From CAZWKQ01 sp964634005 (GTDB lineage: Bacteria; Bacteroidota; Bacteroidia; Bacteroidales; JACABE01), in assembly GCA_964634005.1 (NCBI GenBank), contig CAZWKQ010000025.1, forward strand, positions 1 through 25,676: a stretch of 25,676 bases of DNA, given 5' to 3'. A program made the position numbers and the translations under genes. The notes under the pieces are model-generated. The model was not told the origin of the DNA and did no database searches. It worked only from the letters and a program-made list of their open reading frames with translations. Below are positions 7,692 through 15,299 of this stretch, one piece after another; position 1 is the stretch's first letter; each line of letters begins with the position of its first letter.

Positions 7692-8999
7692 TTATTTTTT
7701 TAAAATTACATCTCCGTAAATATCAAAAGCATTAACCTTGTTTATTTTTATCTGATAAAAGTTGCCGATAACGAGATTTTGTTTTGCAGGTATCAAAACT
7801 TCATTATCCACTTCGGGCGAATCGGCTTCTGTTCTGCCGATATAATAATCGTTTTCTTTCCTGTCGATTAATGTTTTATAGGTTTTACCAATTTTTTCTC
7901 GGTTTATTTCATAAGAAATTTCCTGCTGTATTTCCATTATTTCAGAAACCCTTTTCTCTTTTGTTTTTCCCGAAACACTGTCATTAAGTTTTGCTGCCGG
8001 GGTATTCTCCTCTTCGGAATAAGCAAAAACACCCAATCTTTCGAAACGGGTTTCAATAATAAAATCTTTCAGCTTTTCGAATTGCTTTCTTGTTTCACCC
8101 GGATAACCTGCTATAAAAGTAGAACGTAATGTAATATCGGGGACAACTGAACGAATTTTTTTTATCAGATTTTTTGTTTGCTCTTCGTTTATTCCTCTTT
8201 TCATCGATTTCAATATATCTGAATCAATATGCTGAAGAGGAATATCGAGATATTTACAAATATTTTCATATTTGTTCATTAGTTTTATTATCTCAATAGG
8301 GAAACCGGTAGGATACGAATAGTGCAGTCTTATCCATTCAAGGTTTTTTATTTTCGCTAACTCAGTCAAAAGTGTGGGAAGTTTTCTTTTTTTGTAAAGG
8401 TCCATTCCGTAGTAAGTAGTATCCTGAGCAACAATTATCAACTCTTTAACTCCTTTATCTACAAGCCAGTTTGCTTCTTCAAGAACAACATCAACAGGTC
8501 TTGAAATATTTTTCCCTCTGATATTCGGAATAGCACAAAAAGAGCATTTTCGGTTACATCCTTCGGCAATTTTTAAATATGCGTAATGTTTAGGGGTAGT
8601 GAGTACTCTTTGAGTTAATAGTTCGTCTTTTTGTTCAGTTTGTAAATCATTTAATATTTTTTGAAAATCGTTTACTCCGTAAATATTATCTATCTCGGGT
8701 ATTGCTGCCGATAATTCACTCTTATACAGTTGAGATAAACATCCCATCACTATTATCTTCCGCAATCTACCTTTTGCCTTTAGTTCGGTGAATTTTAATA
8801 TTACGTCAATACTCTCCTGTTTTGCATCGAGTATAAAACCACAGGTATTTATTATGACAATATCGGCTGCATCGTTATAATTTTCAAAAATTACTTCGAA
8901 TCTTCCTTCGAGTTGTTTCATTAAATGTTCCGAATCGACAACATTTTTAGAGCAACCCAATGTAATAACATTTATAACTTCTTTTGAAAATGATTTCAA
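7692..8999 (-). CDS. rimO: Ribosomal protein S12 methylthiotransferase RimO
   Basis: 435-residue radical-SAM enzyme that beta-methylthiolates the conserved aspartate of ribosomal protein S12. LGCSKNVVDSE at the N terminus is diagnostic for RimO. The auxiliary-cluster cysteines are C16, C53 and C87, the radical-SAM cysteines C148, C152 and C155 (CNRKCSFC), and a TRAM domain ends the protein. The start is a TTG at 8999: an in-frame TAA lies upstream, and the reading frame from this codon aligns with the normal RimO N terminus. The TPR lipoprotein gene ends 39 nt upstream. A ftsY-rimO neighbourhood downstream of rpmG/DUF4295 is usual in Bacteroidota. Confidence 0.95.
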   Translation of the reverse strand: MKSFSKEVINVITLGCSKNVVDSEHLMKQLEGRFEVIFENYNDAADIVIINTCGFILDAKQESIDVILKFTELKAKGRLRKIIVMGCLSQLYKSELSAAIPEIDNIYGVNDFQKILNDLQTEQKDELLTQRVLTTPKHYAYLKIAEGCNRKCSFCAIPNIRGKNISRPVDVVLEEANWLVDKGVKELIIVAQDTTYYGMDLYKKRKLPTLLTELAKIKNLEWIRLHYSYPTGFPIEIIKLMNKYENICKYLDIPLQHIDSDILKSMKRGINEEQTKNLIKKIRSVVPDITLRSTFIAGYPGETRKQFEKLKDFIIETRFERLGVFAYSEEENTPAAKLNDSVSGKTKEKRVSEIMEIQQEISYEINREKIGKTYKTLIDRKENDYYIGRTEADSPEVDNEVLIPAKQNLVIGNFYQIKINKVNAFDIYGDVILKK

Positions 9000-9038
9000 A
9001 GTTTTAAATTAACGGATAAAAAAAGAAATAATATAAAA

Positions 9039-9884
9039 CTATTCGCAATACTGCTTTAATAATTCGGAAACCTCATTCCCGTATTTTTCGGTATATCCTA
9101 ATGATAACGACTTTTTAAGTTCAACACAGGCTTCGGCTTTCTTGTTTTGAGCTATCAAAATCAGAGCTTTTATCTTGTAAGCATAAGAGTTTTTGCTATC
9201 CAACGACATTGATTTGTTGATATCGGCAATTGCACCGGCAATATCTTTTAACTCGAGTTTTGCATTAGCTCTGTTGTTAAACATTATTGCATCGGTAGAG
9301 TCAATGGCAATACCTTTATCTAAAAATTCTATGGCCAAGGGGTAATTTTTCTGTACGAGATAAATATAGCCAAGTTCACTGTATGCTTTAACCATCGAAC
9401 TGTTGTGTTCTAATGCAATTTTCAAATTTTTTATGGCATCATCGTAGTTTTTCAAATTTCTGTACGAACTGCCAAGAGCAAGATATAGGTCAAAATTACT
9501 TGGGTTTAATTCGATAGCGAATTTATAATCGGCAATAGCTTTTTCGAAGTCTTTGATTTTATAATACAAATCGCCTCTGTTTATGTAAATATTAACGTTT
9601 TCGCGCGGATTGATTTTGGCGGCGTTCGAATAATCATTTATGGCTCCCGTATCATTTCCCAGATTTGCTTTACACAACGCCATATCGTAGTAAGCTTCCC
9701 ACGAATTGGGATTAATCTTTAGTGCCTTTTTGTAATATAATAGAGCTTCCTCGTAATTTTTCTTTTGAAACTCGATATTACCGCGGGCTATCATTTTGTT
9801 ATCACGATTTCTGCATGAAGTTAGTATTGAAATTAATAATAACAAAAGAACTATGCTATAAAAACGGATACTGTGACGATACAT
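9039..9884 (-). CDS. TPR-repeat lipoprotein
   Basis: 281 residues from the ATG at 9884. An alternative TTG two codons earlier (9890) is less likely. The N terminus is a lipoprotein signal: a basic start, a leucine/isoleucine-rich core and lipobox LTSC with C24 as the predicted lipidated residue. The rest is a run of about six to seven tetratricopeptide repeats, for example a unit ending ALLYYKKALKINPNS and another ending AIADYKFAIELNPSN. TPR proteins of this kind are scaffolds in the cell envelope; the partner is unknown. It is inserted between ftsY and rimO and has its own promoter match (9910-9939), giving a leader of about 22 nt. Confidence 0.85.
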   Translation of the reverse strand: MYRHSIRFYSIVLLLLLISILTSCRNRDNKMIARGNIEFQKKNYEEALLYYKKALKINPNSWEAYYDMALCKANLGNDTGAINDYSNAAKINPRENVNIYINRGDLYYKIKDFEKAIADYKFAIELNPSNFDLYLALGSSYRNLKNYDDAIKNLKIALEHNSSMVKAYSELGYIYLVQKNYPLAIEFLDKGIAIDSTDAIMFNNRANAKLELKDIAGAIADINKSMSLDSKNSYAYKIKALILIAQNKKAEACVELKKSLSLGYTEKYGNEVSELLKQYCE

Positions 9885-9909
9885 AGGCAAAATTTTTACG
9901 TATGAAATG

Positions 9910-9939
9910 CAAACTTAATAAAAAAAACATCAAATCCAA
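9910..9939 (-). promoter_or_regulatory. Bacteroidota-type promoter for the TPR lipoprotein
   Basis: Minus strand TTG (9939-9937), 19 nt, TAAGTTTG (9917-9910). The -33 element is ATTG rather than TTTG. Predicted transcription start near 9906. Confidence 0.55.
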
Positions 9940-9956
9940 TACATTTACATTAATTT

Positions 9957-10907
9957 TTAATTAAAAAGCGACTCAACAAAAGCCTGTTTATCAAAAATCT
10001 GTAAATCCTCCATTTTTTCGCCTATACCGATATACCTGACAGGTATTTTAAACTGGTCTGATATCCCTATAACTACACCTCCTTTTGCGGTACCGTCAAG
10101 CTTAGTCAATGCGAGGGCATTAACTTCTGTAGCTGCCGTAAACTGTCGGGCTTGTTCTATGGCATTCTGACCGGTAGAAGCATCCAAAACAAGCAATACT
10201 TCCTGAGGTGCATCGGGAATGACTTTTTGCATAACTCTTTTTATTTTCGACAGCTCATTCATTAAGTTTACTTTATTGTGAAGCCTTCCGGCTGTATCGA
10301 TAATAACAACATCGGCTTTTTTTGCAACAGCAGAAGCAACAGTATCGTAGGCTACCGAAGCAGGGTCTGCTCCCATACCCTGACTTACAATGGGAACCCC
10401 TACCCTTTCGGCCCAAATGGTTAATTGGTTTACTGCCGCTGCCCTGAAAGTATCCGAAGCTCCTAAAATTACCGTCTTGCCGGCTTTTTTAAACTGATAT
10501 GCCAGTTTGCCTATGGTTGTAGTTTTGCCTACACCATTAACTCCCACAACCATTATAACATAAGGAGTATTTCCATCGGGAAAACTAAAATCGACCCTGT
10601 TGTCAGTTTCGTTTTCCTGCAATAAACCGGCAATTTCATTTTTTAAAATGGTATTTAACTGGTCGGTACCTATATATTTGTCGGAAGCAACTCTCTTCTG
10701 AATCCTGTCTATTATTTTTAAAGTTGTTTCTACACCAACATCAGAAGTAACTAATATTTCTTCCAAATTATCGAGAACTTCATCATCAACTTTCGATTTA
10801 CCGATTATTGCTTTCGAAATCTTTGAAAAAACACTTTCTTTTGTTTTTGAAAGGCCTTTATCAAGGCTTTCTTTCTTTTCGCGAGAGAATATTGAAAATA
10901 TGCCCAT
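9957..10907 (-). CDS. ftsY: Signal recognition particle receptor FtsY
   Basis: 316-residue SRP-receptor GTPase that docks SRP-ribosome complexes at the membrane for co-translational insertion. It has the compact form without a long acidic A domain: a short N region, the helical N domain (about 25-100) and the G domain. G1 is GVNGVGKT (122-129), the family insertion begins SDTFRAAAV (151-159), G3 is DTAGR (204-208), and G4 is TKLDG (268-272). Full length, ATG start. A terminator at 10943-10980 separates it from DUF4295 and rpmG upstream, so although the cluster is conserved its transcription may be partly independent. Confidence 0.97.
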   Translation of the reverse strand: MGIFSIFSREKKESLDKGLSKTKESVFSKISKAIIGKSKVDDEVLDNLEEILVTSDVGVETTLKIIDRIQKRVASDKYIGTDQLNTILKNEIAGLLQENETDNRVDFSFPDGNTPYVIMVVGVNGVGKTTTIGKLAYQFKKAGKTVILGASDTFRAAAVNQLTIWAERVGVPIVSQGMGADPASVAYDTVASAVAKKADVVIIDTAGRLHNKVNLMNELSKIKRVMQKVIPDAPQEVLLVLDASTGQNAIEQARQFTAATEVNALALTKLDGTAKGGVVIGISDQFKIPVRYIGIGEKMEDLQIFDKQAFVESLFN

Positions 10908-10942
10908 TTTTTTATTTTAATTCATTTTAAAACTAATCATAA

Positions 10943-10980
10943 AACAAAAAAAGTCCCTGATAACTTTTTATCGGGACTTT
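10943..10980 (-). terminator. Rho-independent terminator after the rpmG-DUF4295 pair
   Basis: AAAGTCCC/GGGACTTT extended by GATA/TATC with one bulged base and a 6-nt loop. On the minus strand the stem is followed by a T-run. It lies about 22 nt past the DUF4295 stop and before ftsY. Confidence 0.85.
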
Positions 10981-11001
10981 AATAAGATTATTAACAATTA
11001 C

Positions 11002-11160
11002 TTATGATTGTTTAGATAAAAATTCTTTTACGCTATCGTTTGGAACAATTGTTTCTTTCCAGACATAAGCTCCTGTTTTAGGTGATTTCACCATACGGTA
11101 AACTTTCGCAAAATCTTTGCCGGAAGATGTTCTTAATGTTGCAACTACTTTCTTTGCCAT
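11002..11160 (-). CDS. DUF4295 small protein of Bacteroidota
   Basis: A 52-residue basic protein starting MAKKVVATLRTSSGK and ending KEFLSKQS, matching the Bacteroidota-specific family DUF4295. It is encoded 9 nt after rpmG, the conserved arrangement for this family, which suggests a ribosome-related role; no biochemical function is established to my knowledge. ATG start at 11160, TAA stop at 11002-11004. Confidence 0.9.
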   Translation of the reverse strand: MAKKVVATLRTSSGKDFAKVYRMVKSPKTGAYVWKETIVPNDSVKEFLSKQS

Positions 11161-11169
11161 AATTTATTA

Positions 11170-11358
11170 TTATTTAATTTCTTTATGTATCGTCATTTTC
11201 TTTAAAATGGGATTATACTTTTTAAGTTCTAATCTTTCGGGTGTGTTTTTTTTATTTTTAGTAGTAATATATCTTGATGTCCCGGGCATCCCGCTGGTTT
11301 TGTGTTCTGTACATTCTAATATTACCTGCACTCTTGCTTCTTTATTTTTCTTTGCCAT
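11170..11358 (-). CDS. rpmG: 50S ribosomal protein L33 (bL33)
   Basis: 62 residues, normal L33 length, starting MAKKNKEARVQVILECTEH and containing the TSRYITTKNKKNTPERLELKKYNP-type core. The zinc-ribbon form of L33 has CxxC pairs; here only one cysteine (in LECTEH) remains, so this is the cysteine-poor C-minus type. rpmB (L28), which usually precedes rpmG in Bacteroidota, is not upstream: the next gene is a T9SS-exported protein. A lone TAATTTTG (minus strand, 11397-11390) lies ~32 nt upstream. Confidence 0.95.
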   Translation of the reverse strand: MAKKNKEARVQVILECTEHKTSGMPGTSRYITTKNKKNTPERLELKKYNPILKKMTIHKEIK

Positions 11359-11389
11359 TTTCTTAATATTTTATTTCAAAAAAGGTTTG

Positions 11390-11397
11390 CAAAATTA
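11390..11397 (-). promoter_or_regulatory. Possible -7 element for rpmG
   Basis: Minus strand TAATTTTG fits TAnnTTTG and would place the transcript start about 28 nt before rpmG. No TTG is found at 19-21 nt upstream, in an A/T-only stretch, so support is moderate at best. Confidence 0.4.
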
Positions 11398-11469
11398 AAA
11401 ACTTTTATTTTAATATCCTAATTTTTTAATATTAAATTCTTAAAAATTAATACTGCCGTTGAAATATTG

Positions 11470-12645
11470 CTATTTCCCATTAACCATCAACGAAGCACTG
11501 CACTCTCCCACCACCACTTTATACAAGCCCGAGTTAAAGCCTGATGTGTTTATTATTGTCTGGCTGCTGCCTTTGGGTAGTTTTTCTTCATATACCTTTT
11601 GCCCGAGCATATTGTAGATTTGCAGCATTAGGGGTTTTTCTGCTATTGGGTAAGTTATGGTAGTTTGGGTGGTGGAAGGATTGGGGTATAAAGCAATATT
11701 ATGTGTTTCATTTCTTTGTTCAATACCTGTTATTTCCGATAAATTTCGTTTCCATAATCCGCCATTCCAGGTACCTGCATAAATATAGTTTCCGATTATA
11801 GCTAAGGATAAAACACAAGTAATTGTCAATCCCGTATTTACCGCAGTCCATGTTGTTCCATTATTGCTTGATAAAAAAACTCCACCACTATAAGTTCCTG
11901 TAAAGATATTACTGCCGGTTATGACAAAGGAATAGATACCATTATTTTCTATACCTGTATTTACTGGCATCCAAGATGCCCCATTATTGCTTGATAAAAA
12001 AACTCCGCCACTATAAGTACCTGCAAAGATATTGCTGCCACTTATGGCTAATGACGAAACATAAGGACATGTCAAACCAGTATTTACTGCTGTCCATGAA
12101 TTTCCATTATTGCTTGATAAAAAAACTCCACCATCAGTTCCTGCAAATATTTTACTTCCACTTATAGCTAAGGAATTAACACTAGTATTTGCCAAACCTG
12201 TATTAACTGCTGTCCATGATGAGCCATTATTTGTTGATAAAAAAATACCGCCACCCCAAGTTCCTGCATAGATATTGTTATTACTAACGGCTAATGACGA
12301 CACATAAGGACATGTCAAACCAGTATTTACTGCTGTCCATGAATTTCCATTATTGCTTGATAAAAAAATACCACCTGCATCAGTGCCTGCAAATATTTTA
12401 CTTCCACTTATAGCTAAGGAAATAACACTAGTATTTGCCAAACCTGTATTGACTGCCATCCATGAACTTCCATTATTACTTGATAAATAAACTCCACCAC
12501 CATCAGAACCTGCATAGATATTACTTCCGCTCGTAGCAATACTACTTACAGTAATTCCGTTAGGCACGTTTGTTTGCAGCCATTGTGCATTGGTTGTAAT
12601 TACAAAGGAAATTAATACGGTTAAAATAAATATTGCTTTTTTCAT
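11470..12645 (-). CDS. T9SS-exported beta-propeller-like repeat protein
   Basis: 391 residues. A signal peptide (about 1-20, ending TTNA) is followed by six ~41-residue repeats (41-285) and a partial seventh (286-307). Each repeat has the pattern IYAGTxxGGVFLSSNNGxSWTAVNTG, the Asp/Asn-box-like (BNR/sortilin type) signature of beta-propeller blades. A T9SS type A sorting domain ends the protein: LYPNPS near residue 320, YNMLGQKVYE, GLYKVVV and a short basic tail. Seven blades would close one propeller. The protein is thus predicted to be exported and cell-surface attached or released; the ligand is unknown. Repeats 1-2 and 3-4 are a recent duplicate pair. Single-gene unit with an upstream AT-rich gap. 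Confidence 0.88.
   Translation of the reverse strand: MKKAIFILTVLISFVITTNAQWLQTNVPNGITVSSIATSGSNIYAGSDGGGVYLSSNNGSSWMAVNTGLANTSVISLAISGSKIFAGTDAGGIFLSSNNGNSWTAVNTGLTCPYVSSLAVSNNNIYAGTWGGGIFLSTNNGSSWTAVNTGLANTSVNSLAISGSKIFAGTDGGVFLSSNNGNSWTAVNTGLTCPYVSSLAISGSNIFAGTYSGGVFLSSNNGASWMPVNTGIENNGIYSFVITGSNIFTGTYSGGVFLSSNNGTTWTAVNTGLTITCVLSLAIIGNYIYAGTWNGGLWKRNLSEITGIEQRNETHNIALYPNPSTTQTTITYPIAEKPLMLQIYNMLGQKVYEEKLPKGSSQTIINTSGFNSGLYKVVVGECSASLMVNGK
11791..12525. repeat. Tandem ~123-bp coding repeats with a nested 243-bp duplication
   Basis: Six in-frame units of 41 (one of 40) codons. ACATAAGGACATGTC occurs at 12059 and at 12302, 243 bp apart, and the surrounding DNA is near identical, so two-blade units 12280-12525 and 12037-12279 arose by duplication of a pair. 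Such repeats can expand or contract by slippage or recombination. Confidence 0.85.
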
Positions 12646-12911
12646 TTTATAATTGTCAGTGTTTATAGTGCTGACTCCGCACTTTTTTATCTATTTTTTA
12701 TGGTAAGTAATGTTTCATAGGTTGGATGAAAACTAAATTTCTAATATTATATTTTCGTTTGATTTAGAATTGAACTCTTTCATAATTAATTATTTAGCCG
12801 GATTATATTAATTTTATATTTAAAAAATTTAAAGACTTAAAATTTTAATAGATTTTCAGGCTGTAAATATAATACAAAAAAATCCCAAATAATTAAATTT
12901 AACAAAAAAAA
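12646..12911. other. Non-coding AT-rich gap
   Basis: Contains no open reading frame of note. A small stem AGTGC/GCACT (12667-12683), followed on the plus strand by a T-run, sits in the presumed leader of the T9SS gene, overlapping an alternative GTCAG/CTGAC pairing (12655-12675). No clear promoter element is visible. Confidence 0.5.
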
Positions 12912-14225
12912 TTACTCATACAATTTATTATTTTTTACTTTGTAAATGTATGTTTTACCATAATCGCTTCTATCAGGTCCTTGAGTATGATGGATAAAAT
13001 TTAAAAATGAAATCGATAATAATAATTGCAGAATAATTATAAATTTTATCTTTTTTAAATTAGGATATAACATTTTTACAATAAAGATATAAGGAAGTGG
13101 AAATGCAACTATCAAATAATGAGGATGTATCCAAATACAACTTAAAGTCATTATAATACCTAATCCGATTAAAACTGAAATTAAATAAAAATTATGATTA
13201 CTGTCATCAGATTTAATTTCATTAATAAAGGTTCTATCTTTAATTTTTATGAAAATATTTTTCAAAAGTTTTATTATTCCGTATAAAACAAAAATCGCCA
13301 CAATAAAAAGTCCTGTATGAATTAAAGCAACTAAATAAGTATTATACCCTTTTATCCATGGGAACGTTAAAAAATCGAATATAGAATTTCTTAACGAATA
13401 AGTTAAATTTAGTCCAATAGGGTCGATAAACCAGTAAATAAAAAAGTTAAACTGAAATATATGTAAAATGCTGAGTTTCGAATCACTTACATTTTCTGTT
13501 AAGTAAATAAGCCATGGGATTAGGCTTAAGGCTCCTATAATGCTTCCTATTAACCATGCTAACCATTTAGTATTATGTTTGTTTTTATAATCGTACCATA
13601 AAGTGTATAAAAAAAGTCCCAAACTAAAGAAAAATCCGCTCATATGAATTTGTCCGATAATAGCACCAATAAAACCCCAAATAAAGGCTCCGGTTTTTCT
13701 TACTCTGAATTGATGCCCTAAAATTACAAGAAAAGTAAAAACAGGTAGAATATCTTGAGCCCATAATTTTCGCGAAAAAAGAATTGCCATCGGACTAACA
13801 GCGGCTAATGCCAGTCCCCACGTCCATACTTCCCTGTCTTGTCCTTTAAACTTCTTAAAAGCCAAAAACAAAAAACCTATTAATGCCAATACATTTGAAA
13901 TAACAACAATTATAACCATCTCAACAGGATTAGTCGTAATCTTTGCAATTATTCCGAAAATCCACATACTCATACCCGGATTTTCAATTCCACCTCCGCT
14001 TTTCATACCTGTTGCAGGCAATTTGCCTGTTTCCGCAATCTCGACTGATGCTTTGTACATCAAATGCTCATCCCACTTCCACTCCATATCTTCTATCCAT
14101 AAAAACCTTAAAAAAATTCCCGTTAAAACAAAAAAGCATATCCAATAAAACTGCGGATTGTTTGTTTTTAAAAAATTGTTATTCAATTTATTTATCATTT
14201 TATCGATTAAACCAAATTTACTCAT
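12912..14225 (-). CDS. GT-C family membrane glycosyltransferase (PMT/ArnT-like)
   Basis: 437 residues from the ATG at 14225. A TTG two codons upstream overlaps the promoter and is unlikely. The protein is highly hydrophobic with about ten membrane segments. After the first segment comes an acidic motif WKWDEH (D52, E53) in the first periplasmic loop, where GT-C glycosyltransferases that use lipid-phosphate sugar donors carry their catalytic Asp/Glu. The glycosyl acceptor cannot be told. The gene is isolated, not in a polysaccharide cluster. The full promoter match (14229-14258) ends 3 nt before the ATG, so the message may be leaderless. Confidence 0.75.
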   Translation of the reverse strand: MSKFGLIDKMINKLNNNFLKTNNPQFYWICFFVLTGIFLRFLWIEDMEWKWDEHLMYKASVEIAETGKLPATGMKSGGGIENPGMSMWIFGIIAKITTNPVEMVIIVVISNVLALIGFLFLAFKKFKGQDREVWTWGLALAAVSPMAILFSRKLWAQDILPVFTFLVILGHQFRVRKTGAFIWGFIGAIIGQIHMSGFFFSLGLFLYTLWYDYKNKHNTKWLAWLIGSIIGALSLIPWLIYLTENVSDSKLSILHIFQFNFFIYWFIDPIGLNLTYSLRNSIFDFLTFPWIKGYNTYLVALIHTGLFIVAIFVLYGIIKLLKNIFIKIKDRTFINEIKSDDSNHNFYLISVLIGLGIIMTLSCIWIHPHYLIVAFPLPYIFIVKMLYPNLKKIKFIIILQLLLSISFLNFIHHTQGPDRSDYGKTYIYKVKNNKLYE

Positions 14226-14228
14226 CAG

Positions 14229-14258
14229 CAAATCTAAACTTTGGACGTTTATCCCAAA
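14229..14258 (-). promoter_or_regulatory. Bacteroidota-type promoter abutting the glycosyltransferase start
   Basis: Minus strand TTTG (14258-14255), 18 nt, TAGATTTG (14236-14229), then CTG and the ATG. Expected transcription start at or next to the A of the start codon. Confidence 0.6.
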
Positions 14259-14356
14259 GCAAGATTTTCTAATAGAAAATAAACCAAAATACTGTCAAAC
14301 AAAAGTAATTTGTTTTTAAATCATAAAAAAACTTTTAATTGGCTTATTATTTACAG

Positions 14357-14364
14357 TAAATTTG
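14357..14364 (+). promoter_or_regulatory. -7 element for xerD
   Basis: Plus strand TAAATTTG fits TAnnTTTG. It covers the TTG at 14362 that could otherwise be read as a start codon, so transcription would begin near 14368 and translation at the ATG at 14383. A matching TTG at 19-21 nt upstream is not seen. Confidence 0.5.
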
Positions 14365-14382
14365 CAGTCATTAAACTATAAA

Positions 14383-15291
14383 ATGATTTGGAAAAGCTAT
14401 ATAGATAGTTTCAAAACATATTTAATGCTCGAGAAATCGGCATCTGCGAATACTATTGACGCATATTTGCGAGATATAAGAAAGCTGGAGTCGTTTATTG
14501 CCCTTAACTATAATAACTTAAAACCAAAAGACATCAAAGCAACTCATTTAAGAGAATTTATAAATTCATTTTCCGATAAAAATATAAGTCTGAAAAGTCA
14601 AGCAAGAATCATTTCGGGAATCAGGACATTTTTTAAATATATGATTTTAGACAATGAAATAGAGGAAGACCCGTCAAATTTGATTGAGTTACCTAAACTG
14701 AGTCGAAAATTGCCCGATGTATTAAACAATTCAGAAATTGACTTAATAATAAATGCAATAGATTTAAGCAAACCCGAAGGTTTCAGAAATAAAACCATTA
14801 TTGAAACACTATATAGTTGCGGTCTTAGAGTTAGCGAACTTATTAATCTTAAAATATCAGATCTTCATTTTAATGAAGAGTATATAATTGTTTACGGAAA
14901 AGGCAAAAAAGAAAGATTGGTTCCAATAAGTAAAAACGCAATTTATCTTATAAAAAAATATTTGACTGATTACAGAAGCACTTCGGATGTTAAAAAGGGG
15001 CATGAAGATTATGTTTTTTTGAATAAAAGAGGTCAGAAATTAACAAGGGTAATGATTTTTACAATAATAAAAAGAGCAGCAGAAATTTCAGGAATAAAGA
15101 AAAATATAAGTCCGCATACATTCCGTCACTCATTTGCAAGTGAGCTTATAAAACGTGGCGCCGATTTAAGAGCTGTTCAGGAAATGCTGGGACACGAATC
15201 GATACTTACTACCGAAATATATACCCACCTTGATAACGAATTTATCAAACAAAATATATTAAAGTATCACCCAAGAGCCAAAAGAAAGTGA
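14383..15291 (+). CDS. xerD: Tyrosine recombinase XerD
   Basis: 302 residues. Cytoplasmic site-specific recombinase expected to resolve chromosome dimers at dif at the division septum. The SAM-like core-binding domain is at about 1-85. The catalytic set is complete: R149 (GLRVSEL), the beta-hairpin lysine in KGKKERLVP, H245 and R248 (HTFRH), H271 (LGHES) and nucleophile Y280 (TEIYTH). The ATG at 14383 is chosen because a promoter -7 box covers the upstream TTG. XerC versus XerD cannot be fully separated by eye; the layout resembles XerD. It is the only plus-strand gene, divergent from the glycosyltransferase and convergent with the LysM gene, whose stop codon is 8 bp away without an evident terminator. 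Confidence 0.9.
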   Translation: MIWKSYIDSFKTYLMLEKSASANTIDAYLRDIRKLESFIALNYNNLKPKDIKATHLREFINSFSDKNISLKSQARIISGIRTFFKYMILDNEIEEDPSNLIELPKLSRKLPDVLNNSEIDLIINAIDLSKPEGFRNKTIIETLYSCGLRVSELINLKISDLHFNEEYIIVYGKGKKERLVPISKNAIYLIKKYLTDYRSTSDVKKGHEDYVFLNKRGQKLTRVMIFTIIKRAAEISGIKKNISPHTFRHSFASELIKRGADLRAVQEMLGHESILTTEIYTHLDNEFIKQNILKYHPRAKRK

Positions 15292-15299
15292 AAATACGA

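Noticed and set aside
11117..11398. 93-codon plus-strand frame over rpmG and DUF4295
   Set aside because: Antisense shadow of two clearly recognisable ribosomal-cluster genes; hydrophobic run is an artefact of their codon composition.
12655..12690. Stem-loop AGTGC/GCACT with T-run before the T9SS gene
   Set aside because: It looks like a plus-strand terminator but no plus-strand gene precedes it; the stem is only 5 bp and competes with another pairing, so no function is assigned.
14362..14382. TTG start giving xerD seven extra residues
   Set aside because: The TTG lies inside the TAAATTTG promoter box, so it would be upstream of the transcript start; the ATG at 14383 fits the family length.
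14383..15291. XerD-family gene as an integron or conjugative-element integrase
   Set aside because: It has standard housekeeping length and motifs, no cargo cassettes, no attachment-site repeats and no mobilisation genes beside it.
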